Below, piece by piece: positions 7,039 to 14,999 of a DNA stretch of 19,466 bases (its first letter is position 1; each line of letters starts with the position of its first letter). Position numbers and translations under genes: made by a program. This DNA is from Synergistaceae bacterium (lineage in GTDB: Bacteria > Synergistota > Synergistia > Synergistales > Synergistaceae): assembly GCA_031274465.1 (NCBI GenBank), contig JAISQC010000130.1:1-19466 (forward strand), read 5' to 3'. A model generated the notes under the pieces. The model searched no databases. It was not told where the DNA came from and saw only the letters and a program-made list of their open reading frames with translations.

Positions 7039-9534
7039 ATGGCTTATGATTTCAGCGCCATAGAGCCAAAATGGCGGAGGATATGGGAGGAGCGCGGGGC
7101 GTTTTGCGCATCGCGCGACGAGCGCCTCCCCAAGTTTTACTGTCTTGAGATGTTCCCTTATCCCAGCGGGGCCCTCCATATGGGGCATCTGCGCAATTAC
7201 TCCATAGGCGATCTGACGGCGCGCTTCCTGAGGATGAACGGGTACAACGTGATTTACCCGATAGGCTTCGACTCGTTCGGGATGCCTGCCGAGAACGCAG
7301 CCATAAAGATGAAGACGCACCCGGCGGAGTGGACGACCAGGAACATCGACCATATGATAGAGCAGCTCAAATCCATGGGGTGCAGCTACGACTGGAAGCG
7401 GGTAGTCAAGACCTGCATGCCTGACTATTACAGATGGAGCCAGTGGTTTTTCCTGCAGATGTACAAGCGCGGGCTCGCTTACCGAAAGCACGCCCCGGTG
7501 AACTGGTGCGAGGCCTGCGGCACGGTGCTGGCGAACGAGCAGGTCATCGGCGACGGCGTCTGCTGGAGGTGCGACACGCCCGTGGTCAAGAAGGGGCTTG
7601 AGCAGTGGTTCCTGCGGATAACCGACTACGCCGGGGAGCTGCTCGATTGCCTCGACGAGCTCAACGGGTGGCCAGAGCGCGTCCTCACCATGCAGAGGAA
7701 CTGGATCGGGCGTTCGGAAGGCGTCCGATTCGACATAGCGGTGGCGGATTCCGGCCTGTCGATAGAGGCGTTTACCACGCGTATCGACACGATATTCGGC
7801 ATGACGTTCGTATCGATAGCCGCCGAGCACCCTCTGGTGAGCGAGCTGGCCGAACGGATGGCGCCGGACAAGCGGGCCGAGGTGCTCGAGTTCGCGTCCC
7901 GCATGGCCTCGCGCAGCGCGATAGACCGCACCGCGTCCGGCGGGGACAAGATGGGGATCGACACCGGGTTCGAGGCGATAAACCCAGCGAACGGGCGCCG
8001 CGTCCCGATATGGATAGCCGACTACATACTGATGGACTACGGGACCGGGGCCATAATGGGGGTTCCAGCCCACGACCAGCGCGACTTCGATTTCGCCAGG
8101 AAATTCGGGCTCGGGATAATCCCAGTGGTGCGTTCCGAGGATGCGCCTATCCCGGACCCGGGCGCTATGTCGCGCGCCACTGAAGCGGATGGGGTCTCCT
8201 GCAATTCCGGCCCCTTCGACGGGCTGCCCACGGAAAAGGCGATTGAGAAGATAGGCGAATGGTTCGAGGAGCGCGGGTGGGGGAAGCGCGAGACGCAGTA
8301 CCGCCTGCGCGACTGGCTGATAAGCCGCCAGAGGTATTGGGGCACCCCTATCCCGGTTGTCTACTGCGACAGATGTGGGATAGTCCCGGTCCCTGAGGAG
8401 CTATTGCCGGTCGAGCTCCCCCTCGACGCTGTCATCCCGCCGAACGGGGGCAACGCCCTCCTCGGATGCCCCGACTGGGTGAATACGGTTTGCCCCAACT
8501 GCGGGGCGCCGGCCAGGCGCGAGACGGACACCATGGACACCTTCATCTGCTCGTCGTGGTACTTCTTCCGCTACCTGTCGCCGGGTTTGGACAGCGGCCC
8601 CTTCTCACGCAGCGGCGCGGACTACTGGATGCCGGTCGACCTTTACATCGGCGGCATAGAGCACGCGTGCCTGCACCTGATATACGCGCGGTTTTTCACC
8701 AAGGTCATTTCCGACCTGGGCCTTACGGCCCCAGACCTCAGGGAGCCGTTCACCGGGCTTCTGACGCAGGGGATGGTGATCAAGGACGGGGCCAAGATGT
8801 CGAAGTCGCTCGGCAACGTCGTCGATCCCGACGAAATAATAAAAAAATACGGCGCGGACACGGCGCGGCTTTTCATCCTCTTCGCTTCCCCGCCGGACAG
8901 GAGCCTCGATTGGTCAGACAAGGGCGTCGAGGGGGCGCATCGGTTTTTGGGAAGGGTCTGCCGCTTGGTCGAGGAAAATTTGACGGAACTGTCTTCTGCC
9001 TCAGTGGAGCGTGTCCCGATGGACAAGCTCGCAGGGGCGGAAGTCCGCGGCTTGAAGCGCCTCATCCACTCCACCGTGGACCGGGTGACGCGGGACATAA
9101 GGGACGAGCGCCAGCTCAACACGGCCGTCGCCCGCCTCATGGAGCTTTGCAACGGCTTGGCCGCGTTCAGCCACAAGGGCGGCGACGGCGCGGCGGTGTT
9201 CCGCGAGGGCGTTGAAGCTCTGCTCCTCTGCCTCTGCCCGTTCTGCCCGCACATCAGCGAGGAGCTGTGGCAGATGCTTGGCCACGGCGAGCTCCTCTCC
9301 CTCTCGAAGTGGCCGGAAGCCGACGGGAGCGCGCTGTCGGTCGATTCAGTGACGGTAGTCCTCCAGGTGAACGGCAAACTGAGGGAGCAGTACAGCGTGC
9401 CGTCCGGACTTAGCCGGGACGAGCTGATAGAGCGGGTCATGTCCGAAGAGGCGACGCGAAAGAGGGTTGAGGGCATGGAGATCGTCAAGGTAATAGCGGT
9501 TCCAGACAAACTGGTCAACGTGGTGGCCAGATAG
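7039..9534 (+). CDS. leuS: Leucyl-tRNA synthetase
   Basis: Class I aminoacyl-tRNA synthetase that charges tRNA-Leu in the cytoplasm; 831 residues, close to the usual bacterial length of about 800-880. Visible motifs: HMGH at 47-50 (the HIGH signature), a zinc-binding cysteine set C157/C160/C175/C178, and the CP1 editing domain with the threonine-rich TTRIDT at 246-251 and the conserved Asp346 in GVPAHDQRDFDFA. A second cysteine set follows at C443/C446 and C485/C488, then KMSKS at 586-590. The C-terminal anticodon and tRNA-binding domains follow. All editing and catalytic residues I could check are present. The start is ATG with GGAGG (7023-7027) 11 nt upstream. The TAG stop shares one base with the GTG start of holA. 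Confidence 0.98.
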   Translation: MAYDFSAIEPKWRRIWEERGAFCASRDERLPKFYCLEMFPYPSGALHMGHLRNYSIGDLTARFLRMNGYNVIYPIGFDSFGMPAENAAIKMKTHPAEWTTRNIDHMIEQLKSMGCSYDWKRVVKTCMPDYYRWSQWFFLQMYKRGLAYRKHAPVNWCEACGTVLANEQVIGDGVCWRCDTPVVKKGLEQWFLRITDYAGELLDCLDELNGWPERVLTMQRNWIGRSEGVRFDIAVADSGLSIEAFTTRIDTIFGMTFVSIAAEHPLVSELAERMAPDKRAEVLEFASRMASRSAIDRTASGGDKMGIDTGFEAINPANGRRVPIWIADYILMDYGTGAIMGVPAHDQRDFDFARKFGLGIIPVVRSEDAPIPDPGAMSRATEADGVSCNSGPFDGLPTEKAIEKIGEWFEERGWGKRETQYRLRDWLISRQRYWGTPIPVVYCDRCGIVPVPEELLPVELPLDAVIPPNGGNALLGCPDWVNTVCPNCGAPARRETDTMDTFICSSWYFFRYLSPGLDSGPFSRSGADYWMPVDLYIGGIEHACLHLIYARFFTKVISDLGLTAPDLREPFTGLLTQGMVIKDGAKMSKSLGNVVDPDEIIKKYGADTARLFILFASPPDRSLDWSDKGVEGAHRFLGRVCRLVEENLTELSSASVERVPMDKLAGAEVRGLKRLIHSTVDRVTRDIRDERQLNTAVARLMELCNGLAAFSHKGGDGAAVFREGVEALLLCLCPFCPHISEELWQMLGHGELLSLSKWPEADGSALSVDSVTVVLQVNGKLREQYSVPSGLSRDELIERVMSEEATRKRVEGMEIVKVIAVPDKLVNVVAR

Positions 9535-10469
9535 TGCCGCACCTGCACATACTGTCCGGCGCCGGCGCCTCGCACAGGCGCCTCGTGTCGGCCGAGCTGG
9601 AAAGGCTGGCCTCGCTCGGCTACGAGGACGTCAGGCGACAGGAGGGCGGCGATTGGGTGGCGATTTTGTCGGAAAACCGCGGGCGCGGGCTTTGGGGCGA
9701 CCGCAGCGTCGTGGTGGTGGAGGACGCCGACCGCATGGGGCCGATGCCGGGCCGGCTCTCCCCGCTGCTCGAAGGCGAGCGCGCGAATACCCACATACTG
9801 CTCGTCTGCAAATCCGGCGGGCCCGCGCTCGTCCCAAAGGAATTTGCCGGGCTGTGCGCCTTCGCGGCATCGGCCGAGCCATCGCCATGGTCCGGAGCGC
9901 GCGACGGCATAATAGCTGCCGCCGCGAAAAGGCACGGCGTGTCGGCCTCACGCGACGCCATATCCCTTCTCAAGGAGATGTTTGACGACACCGGCGAGCT
10001 CGCGTCGGAGGCCGAAAAGGCCTCGGCGGTTTGCGCCCTGGCCGGGCGCGGCGAGATATCGGCGCTCGACGTCAGGGAGTTTTGCATGTCGGATGGAAGC
10101 AGGAACCTGCTGAAGCTGCTCGACGGCATATGCGAGGGCCGCGTCTCCGAAGCAGTCTCCGCCCTCGGCGACGCGAGCCTCCATTCCGAGCTGGCGCCCC
10201 TGCTGTCGGCGCTTCACAACAGGTTTCGCCTGGCAATGTACTTCGCGCTCTTCCCCAAGGAAAAATCGGAATTTGCAAGCGCCCTCGGCGCCAAAAACTA
10301 CGCGTCGAAACAGGCGGAAACTGCGGCGCGCAGGTATGGCGGCGAAAAACTGCGCTCCTTCGTGACCGGCCTCATGCGCGCGGTCTCGGACGACAGAAGC
10401 GGCGGCGGGGCTTCGTGGCGCGACTTGAGCGTCCTGGTGATCGATCTTTTGAGCGGGTTGAAATCGTGA
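9534..10469 (+). CDS. holA: DNA polymerase III delta subunit (clamp-loader subunit)
   Basis: This 311-residue protein is the delta subunit, which opens the sliding clamp within the clamp-loader complex. The GTG start overlaps the leuS stop by one base (TAGTG), indicating translational coupling. Family features are an N-terminal Rossmann-like domain without a Walker A motif, the strand segment GLWGDRSVVVVEDADRM (52-68; usually 'LFGxRxVVVL' in the family), a middle all-helical lid domain, and the C-terminal collar region with SELAPLLSALHNRFRLAMYFAL. It is slightly shorter than the usual 330-345 residues, mainly at the N-terminus. The sequence is divergent, as is normal for HolA. Its position between leuS and rpsT supports the call. 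Confidence 0.88.
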   Translation: MPHLHILSGAGASHRRLVSAELERLASLGYEDVRRQEGGDWVAILSENRGRGLWGDRSVVVVEDADRMGPMPGRLSPLLEGERANTHILLVCKSGGPALVPKEFAGLCAFAASAEPSPWSGARDGIIAAAAKRHGVSASRDAISLLKEMFDDTGELASEAEKASAVCALAGRGEISALDVREFCMSDGSRNLLKLLDGICEGRVSEAVSALGDASLHSELAPLLSALHNRFRLAMYFALFPKEKSEFASALGAKNYASKQAETAARRYGGEKLRSFVTGLMRAVSDDRSGGGASWRDLSVLVIDLLSGLKS

Positions 10470-10472
10470 GCG

Positions 10473-10499
10473 AAGCGGCGGATGCGTTTCCCGCCGCTT
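10473..10499. terminator. Hairpin between convergent holA and rpsT
   Basis: aagcggcgg (10473-10481) and ccgccgctt (10491-10499) form a perfect 9-bp G/C-rich stem with a 9-nt loop. It starts 4 nt after the holA stop. The plus-strand tail is only gaaaattt, and the minus-strand side has no T-run. It is probably a shared terminator in this 39-nt gap between the convergent genes, although the T-tract is weak. Confidence 0.55.
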
Positions 10500-10508
10500 G
10501 GAAAATTT

Positions 10509-10781
10509 CTACTCCGTTTTGGCGGCAGGTGAGGCCAAAGCCGCCATCTTTGACTTTCTCCTCGCCGCAGTGTTGCGGTGAATGACCCCTTTCGTCACGG
10601 CCTTGTCGAGCGCGCTCTGCGCCTCGTTCAGCCGTTTCGATATCACATCTTTGTCGTCGCCCGCCACTGCCGTCAGGAAATTCTTGGCGGCTGTCTTGCA
10701 GCGCGTTTTCCAGTAGCGGTTGTACAGCCTGTTTTTTTCGGCGATCAGCACGCGTTTCTCCGCGGATTTTTTATTGGGCAC
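10509..10781 (-). CDS. rpsT: 30S ribosomal protein S20
   Basis: This 90-residue small basic protein binds 16S rRNA early in 30S assembly. The start MPNKKSAEKR is the classical S20 N-terminus. Downstream are the conserved NRLYNRYWKTRCKTAAKNF, the LDKAVTKGVIHRNTAARRKSKM segment and a short Ala/Lys tail. The frame is open to GTG at 10790, but that codon is part of the Shine-Dalgarno sequence. The GTG at 10781, directly before Pro, sits 8 nt after AGGAGG and gives the standard S20 N-terminus, so it is chosen here. The gene converges on holA, as also seen in Firmicutes. Like E. coli rpsT (UUG start), it uses a non-AUG start, a feature linked there to S20 autoregulation. Confidence 0.96.
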   Translation of the reverse strand: MPNKKSAEKRVLIAEKNRLYNRYWKTRCKTAAKNFLTAVAGDDKDVISKRLNEAQSALDKAVTKGVIHRNTAARRKSKMAALASPAAKTE

Positions 10782-10795
10782 CACATTCACCTCCT
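10782..10795 (-). promoter_or_regulatory. Strong RBS that decides the rpsT start
   Basis: On the minus strand AGGAGGTGA (complement of 10787-10795) is a near-perfect match to the 16S rRNA anti-Shine-Dalgarno. It is followed by three in-register GTG codons: 10790 (inside the RBS), 10784 (5 nt spacing) and 10781 (8 nt spacing). The last gives the canonical S20 N-terminus. Confidence 0.75.
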
Positions 10796-11046
10796 CTTCA
10801 TAAAAAGCGCAAGTTATACTATCACATCAGCATGACCTCGCGCAAGCGAGATGGCCTCCTTCGGTCTCCTTAAAGAAATAAAGTAAAATATCCATAATAC
10901 TGTCTTAAAATACATTCTAAAGGATATTGCCGTTTATATCATTAATTATTAAAACGTTAAAATGATTTTTTAAGGAAATGGAAAATAAAAAAAATATAAT
11001 TTATGAAATTAGCGTTTGCAATAAAAGCTTATTTTTAGTAAATGTA

Positions 11047-11076
11047 TTGACATATTCCCAAAGAAGCGGAAAATAT
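11047..11076 (+). promoter_or_regulatory. Candidate promoter upstream of the flagellar operon
   Basis: A perfect -35 box TTGACA (11047-11052) is followed after 18 nt by AAATAT (11071-11076), a weak -10. The A/T-rich DNA just upstream could act as an UP element. It would give a leader of roughly 90 nt before fliE. Confidence 0.5.
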
Positions 11077-11132
11077 CATAATTGAGAGTGAATTCATGCG
11101 CTGTTGTTGCTCATTTGCGTGGAGTTGTGTTG

Positions 11133-11138
11133 TATAAT
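11133..11138 (+). promoter_or_regulatory. Perfect -10 box close to fliE
   Basis: TATAAT lies 34 nt before the fliE start. The nearest -35-like words are TTGCTC (11107-11112, 20 nt spacing) and TTGCGT (11115-11120, only 12 nt), so this is either an activator-dependent promoter or a chance match. Confidence 0.4.
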
Positions 11139-11172
11139 AGCCAGTGGATATATGAACAGGGGGAAAATCGGA

Positions 11173-11490
11173 ATGATCGACAGCATACGAGTTGAGCCTG
11201 TATCCATTTCAGACGCCGCGGACCCGGCCTCGAAGGCTGACCGCGCGAATAATTTCAGAAAAAGCAAAACGCCGTCCTTCACTGAAGTTCTTAAAGATAG
11301 CGTCTTGAAAGTCAATCAACTTCAAAAAGACGCGGACAACATGACGAACCGCCTCGCGCTCGGCGAGGTCGATGACATCTCGGAGGTTTCGATAGCGGTT
11401 GAAAAGGCGGAGCTTGCCTTGCGCATGATGGTGCAGATACGGGACAAGATGCTCGACGCGTATCAGCAGATTTCAAGAATGACTGCCTGA
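11173..11490 (+). CDS. fliE: Flagellar hook-basal body protein FliE
   Basis: FliE links the MS ring to the proximal rod and is an early substrate of the flagellar export apparatus; 105 residues is typical. The start ATG 11173 has AGGGGG 9 nt upstream. An in-frame ATG at 11152 and an open frame upstream lack a comparable RBS. Family features are SFTEVLKDSVLKVNQLQKDA (35-54), the ALGEVDDISEVSIAVEKAEL segment (62-81) and the C-terminal LRMMVQIRDKMLDAYQQI. F36-L40 forms an FxxxL word as reported for early flagellar export substrates. It is the first gene of the operon. No flgB or flgC precedes it, unlike in Bacillus. fliF starts 17 nt downstream. Confidence 0.95.
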   Translation: MIDSIRVEPVSISDAADPASKADRANNFRKSKTPSFTEVLKDSVLKVNQLQKDADNMTNRLALGEVDDISEVSIAVEKAELALRMMVQIRDKMLDAYQQISRMTA

Positions 11491-11507
11491 CGGCTGAGGT
11501 TAGCTAA

Positions 11508-13082
11508 ATGCGCGATCAGTTCAACCAAATGAGGGAGCGCTTCGCCGCTTTTTGGTTTTCCCTGCTCAAATGGCAGCGGGTTTCCATTGTGGCCGCTGCC
11601 GTCCTCGTGCTCGGGGGGGTGCTCGCTTTGGCTTTCGCCACCGGGCGTACGGCTTACGAGCCGGTTTTCACCGGCCTTGAGGCGCGAGATCAGGAGGCCA
11701 TCATCGAATACCTGCGCGAGCAGAAAATACCGTATAGGACGGATTCTCAGGCAAACGCGATTCTGGTGCCCTCCGCCAACGTCTACGAGGCCAGGATCGC
11801 CCTCGCCGCCAAGGGGATACCTACCGGGGGGATAGTCGGCCTCGAGCGCTTGGACAACGCCAGAATAGGCAGGACTAGCTTTCAGGAGAAGATAGACTAC
11901 TACCGGGGGCTCGAGGGGGAGCTGGCGCGCACCATAAGGGAGATGAACGCCGTCTCGACCGCGCGGGTCTCCATCGTGGTGCCGGAGTCGAGGCTGTTCC
12001 TCGAACAGCAGCGCCCGTCTACGGCGGCCGTGCTGCTCAAGCTGAGGTCCGGCGCGGAGTTCGGCCAGGATCAGGCGAGGGCGGTCGTTCATCTGGTAGC
12101 CAGCAGCGTCGAGGGGCTCACCCCCGATAACGTCACGCTGGTGGACGCCGACGGCCAGATACCGTTCGAGGACATCCTTGACGACACCCTGACGATCCAG
12201 AGCGGCAACAAGATCGTCCTGAAGCAGAGGCAGTTCGAAAAGGACACGGAGATGGACCTCGAAAAAAAGATAAGGGACACGCTCGAAAAAGTCTACGGGC
12301 CTGGCAGGGTGAAAGCGACGGTCCGCGTCGAGCTCGACTTCGACAAGAGGCAGGCGTCCAGAAGGACGGTCTATACTCTGCCGGACAAGATACACGGGCC
12401 TGTGCAGAGCGCGCAGAACACCGAGGAGAGCTACACCGGGCCTGCCGGCATCACCGGCGGGATTCCGGGGACCACGACGAACATCCCGGGGTATGTGGCG
12501 AACACCGGAAATGGCCCTGGGCAAGCCCAGTATGACCGCACGGACAACGTGACCAACTACGACAACTCCACGCACGAAACGACCGAAATAGAGACGCAGG
12601 GCAAGATCAAGCGCCTCACCGCCACTGTGGTGATAGACGGGAACTTGGAGCAGGAGGACCTCGACAAATGGCGCGGGGCTGTGGCCACTGCCATAGGTGC
12701 GGACGACAACAGGGGAGACAGGCTGTCGATAATGGCGATGCCGTTCGACACGCGCGCGGCTGACGAATATGCCGCCAGGATCGCGGCCGAGCGCAGGCAG
12801 AGGCTCATAGTCGGCGTCACTTCGTTCGCGATACTTTTGGCCGCCGTCGCGACGCTGATGGCGCTGTGGCTGCGCAAGCGCAGGAGGCTGCTCATGCTGC
12901 AGGCGGCGCAGGGCCCCGATATAGACTCCGCCCCATCGCTCAGGGAGCTTTTGGAGAACCCGGACCTCATGACCTCGCAGGGCGAGCTGTCGGTGTTGGA
13001 GGAGCAGCTCAGAAATTACGCGATCAACAACCCGGAGGAGCTCGCGAACCTCATCAAGAACTGGGTGGTTGACGAGGTATGA
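11508..13082 (+). CDS. fliF: Flagellar MS-ring protein FliF
   Basis: This 524-residue protein forms the MS ring in the inner membrane, the base on which the flagellum is built. The start ATG has TGAGGT 7 nt upstream. A membrane helix at about 24-44 is followed by the ring-building motifs with the YEPVFTGLEARDQEAIIEYL, GIPTGGIVGLE and SVVPESRLFLEQQ-like segment (here VSIVVPESRLFLEQQRPSTA). A second helix is at about 433-455, followed by basic RKRRR. The periplasmic insert near 300-360 is Gly/Thr/Asn-rich. The C-terminus (about 475-524) has SLRELLENPDLM and ELANLIKNWV, the cytoplasmic helices that bind FliG. Its stop overlaps the fliG start by 4 nt (ATGA), so MS-ring and switch proteins are probably translationally coupled. 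Confidence 0.97.
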   Translation: MRDQFNQMRERFAAFWFSLLKWQRVSIVAAAVLVLGGVLALAFATGRTAYEPVFTGLEARDQEAIIEYLREQKIPYRTDSQANAILVPSANVYEARIALAAKGIPTGGIVGLERLDNARIGRTSFQEKIDYYRGLEGELARTIREMNAVSTARVSIVVPESRLFLEQQRPSTAAVLLKLRSGAEFGQDQARAVVHLVASSVEGLTPDNVTLVDADGQIPFEDILDDTLTIQSGNKIVLKQRQFEKDTEMDLEKKIRDTLEKVYGPGRVKATVRVELDFDKRQASRRTVYTLPDKIHGPVQSAQNTEESYTGPAGITGGIPGTTTNIPGYVANTGNGPGQAQYDRTDNVTNYDNSTHETTEIETQGKIKRLTATVVIDGNLEQEDLDKWRGAVATAIGADDNRGDRLSIMAMPFDTRAADEYAARIAAERRQRLIVGVTSFAILLAAVATLMALWLRKRRRLLMLQAAQGPDIDSAPSLRELLENPDLMTSQGELSVLEEQLRNYAINNPEELANLIKNWVVDEV

Positions 13083-14089
13083 GCAAAGCGCACGACCTCA
13101 AGGGGCGCGAGAAGGCCGCGATACTGCTGGTCACGCTTGGCCCGGAGGCCGTCTCCAAGGCGTATCGGCACATCGACGACACGACTATCGAGCTTTTGAC
13201 ATTGGAGATCGCCAACCTGAGAAAAGTGACGCCGGACGTGAAGCTGGACGTGCTCAAAGAAGCTCAGGAAATGATAATGGCCCACGAGTTCATGACGCAG
13301 GGCGGCGTCGATTACGCGCGCAAGCTGTTGGAACAGGCGCTTGGATCCGAAAAGGCGCAGGACATACTTCGCAGGATAACGGCGAGCCTTCAGGTTCGCC
13401 CTTTCGATTTCGTGAGGCACACGGACCCCCAGCAGCTACTGAGCTTCATCCAGAACGAGCATCCGCAGACCATTGCCCTCATACTCTCGTATCTCGCCCC
13501 GGATCAGTCGGCCCTGGTGCTGAGCGGCCTTCCCCCAAGCGCGCAGTGGGAAGTGACGAGGCGCATCGCGAAGATGGACAGGATTACGCCGGAAGTGCTC
13601 CGAGAGGTGGAGCGCGTGCTCGAAAGGAAGCTATCGACCGTCATGGGCCAGGATTTCACCATCGCAGGCGGCATAGACGCCGTCGTCAACCTCATAAACA
13701 GGGTGGACCGCGGAACGGAGCGCAATATAATAGAAGCGTTGGAGGAACAGGACCCGGAGCTCGCCGAGGAGATCAAGAAGCGCCTGTTCATGTTCGACGA
13801 CATCGGCGGCATGGACGACCGCTCCCTCCAGAGGGTGCTCCGCGAGGTAGACCTGAAGGACCTCGGGCTTGCCCTGAAGGGCGCGTCCGAGGACCTGAGG
13901 CAGAAGTTCTTCAAGAATATGTCGAAGCGCGCTGCGGACATGCTCAGAGAGGACATGGAATTCATGGGCCCGGTGAGGGTCCGCATGGTCGAAGAAGCGC
14001 AGCAGAAGATAGTGAACGTGGTCCGCGCCCTCGAGGAGGCGGGGGAGATCGTGATCGCCCGCAGCGGAGAGGAAGAGCTGGTTGTCTGA
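13079..14089 (+). CDS. fliG: Flagellar motor switch protein FliG
   Basis: FliG is the rotor component that touches the stator and sets rotation direction; 336 residues is the usual length. The N-terminal FliF-binding domain (1-100) contains KGREKAAILLVTLGPEAVSK. The middle armadillo domain has the EHPQTIALIL motif (EHPQ at 127-130). The hinge LFMFDD lies at about 236-241. The C-terminal torque domain contains DDRSLQRVLREVD, KDLGLALKGA and MSKRAADMLREDMEFMGPVR, carrying the charged residues that interact with MotA. All domains are present. The gene overlaps fliF by 4 nt and fliH by 8 nt. Confidence 0.98.
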   Translation: MSKAHDLKGREKAAILLVTLGPEAVSKAYRHIDDTTIELLTLEIANLRKVTPDVKLDVLKEAQEMIMAHEFMTQGGVDYARKLLEQALGSEKAQDILRRITASLQVRPFDFVRHTDPQQLLSFIQNEHPQTIALILSYLAPDQSALVLSGLPPSAQWEVTRRIAKMDRITPEVLREVERVLERKLSTVMGQDFTIAGGIDAVVNLINRVDRGTERNIIEALEEQDPELAEEIKKRLFMFDDIGGMDDRSLQRVLREVDLKDLGLALKGASEDLRQKFFKNMSKRAADMLREDMEFMGPVRVRMVEEAQQKIVNVVRALEEAGEIVIARSGEEELVV

Positions 14090-14999
14090 GAACCCGACCA
14101 GACAGCGCGTGATACGCGCTGTCCGACTCCTGCCGGGGACGGTCAGGGTTACCCAGGGGAGAATGGAGGACGTCCCTCCGAGCGCCGTTTCCGAGATCGC
14201 TTTGCCGAAGGAGTCCGAGGCCGAAAAATCAGCGCTCGCGGCCGCGGAGGAAGAGGTAAGGCGCCTCAGGGTGGAGCTTCGCGGACGGGAGGCCGACCTT
14301 GCAGAGGCCAGGGAAGAGTGCAGGAACCTGCGGGGCCGCATGGAGTCCGACCGGGCGGAGCTCGACCGAGAGAGGGATGATTTCCGCGCCGCGTCTGCCA
14401 AGGAGGCTGCGGCGTTGAAGGAGGCCTCCCGCATCGAGGGCTACGAGGAAGGGCATTCCAAAGGCTACCCGGAAGGCCTCGCGAAAGCCGACGCGGATAT
14501 GAAGGAAGAGTACGAGGGCAAGTTTTCACGCGCCCTCGCTTTATTGGATGGAATGGCGCAATCTCTTGCCGACGCCCGGGAGCGGCTCGCCATGTCGCAC
14601 GCGTCGCAGTTGATCAGGCTGTGGGAGACGATGCTGCGCAAGATGCTAGCCACTGTGGTGGCGATCGACCCGCAGGTGGTCGAGCGCGTAGTCGGCATCC
14701 TGCTGAAGCGCCTCAGCGACCGGGAGAGGATCATCGTGTGCCTCAACCCGGATGACGTCGCGATGATAGAGGAGAGCAAGGAAAAATTGATGGATTCCAT
14801 AAGGGGCGTCAAGTTTTTCGAGCTCATATCAGACGACCACGTGGACAAGGGGAGCTGCCTGATAGAGACCAACCTCGGAATATACGACGCGAGATGGAGG
14901 ACCCAGCTCGAGCAGGTGTCGTCCGAGGTGGAGAATTTGCTGACCGAGAGCATGGCGACGACCGATGGACCCGGACCCTCCGAGCCAGCGCAGCACTGA
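14082..14999 (+). CDS. fliH: Flagellar export ATPase regulator FliH
   Basis: FliH holds and regulates the FliI ATPase at the flagellar export gate. The protein is 305 residues from a TTG start, chosen because GGAGAGGA lies about 9 nt upstream and no ATG fits. Residues about 45-115 form a long charged coiled coil. The GxxxG glycine repeats typical of FliH follow at G120, G124, G128 and G132 (GYEEGHSKGYPEG). The C-terminal domain has the ATPase-binding region with LIRLWETMLRKMLATVVAIDP, ERIIVCLNPDDVAMIEE and DKGSCLIETNLGIYDARW, the last being the family signature. It overlaps fliG by 8 nt and fliI by 35 nt. It is somewhat longer than E. coli FliH. Confidence 0.93.
   Translation: MSENPTRQRVIRAVRLLPGTVRVTQGRMEDVPPSAVSEIALPKESEAEKSALAAAEEEVRRLRVELRGREADLAEAREECRNLRGRMESDRAELDRERDDFRAASAKEAAALKEASRIEGYEEGHSKGYPEGLAKADADMKEEYEGKFSRALALLDGMAQSLADARERLAMSHASQLIRLWETMLRKMLATVVAIDPQVVERVVGILLKRLSDRERIIVCLNPDDVAMIEESKEKLMDSIRGVKFFELISDDHVDKGSCLIETNLGIYDARWRTQLEQVSSEVENLLTESMATTDGPGPSEPAQH

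Larger units (their letters stand above)
10796..11172. other. AT-rich intergenic regulatory region between divergent rpsT and fliE
   Basis: No credible gene is present. Near rpsT lies a 5-bp stem capped by a GCAA tetraloop (ctcgc 10837-10841 with gcgag 10846-10850), part of the S20 leader. From about 10870 to 11090 the DNA becomes very A/T-rich, unlike all coding DNA here, with T6 at 10966-10971, A8 at 10987-10994 and many shorter tracts, so it is probably curved. Promoter-like pairs on the plus strand include TTGCCG (10926-10931) with TAAAAC 17 nt later, and TTGCAA (11016-11021) with TAAATG 17 nt later, besides the two promoter entries listed separately. I see no rho-independent terminator for an upstream transcript. 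Confidence 0.6.

Noticed and set aside
8643..9935. Long minus-strand open frame (430 codons) across leuS and holA, and another at 7006-8073
   Set aside because: They are antisense to clearly conserved genes, have no RBS or recognisable domain, and their Arg/Ser/Pro-rich composition is typical of GC-rich shadow frames.
11039..11065. Sigma-28-type flagellar promoter (TAAA-N15-GCCGATAA) upstream of fliE
   Set aside because: TAAA at 11039 is followed at N15 by ccaaagaa, matching only four of eight positions. No sigma-54 -24/-12 element was found either.
11104..11172. N-terminal extension of FliE
   Set aside because: It would run through the -10 box TATAAT, encodes an atypical Cys/Ile-rich stretch and has no RBS. 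FliE proteins normally begin near ATG 11173.
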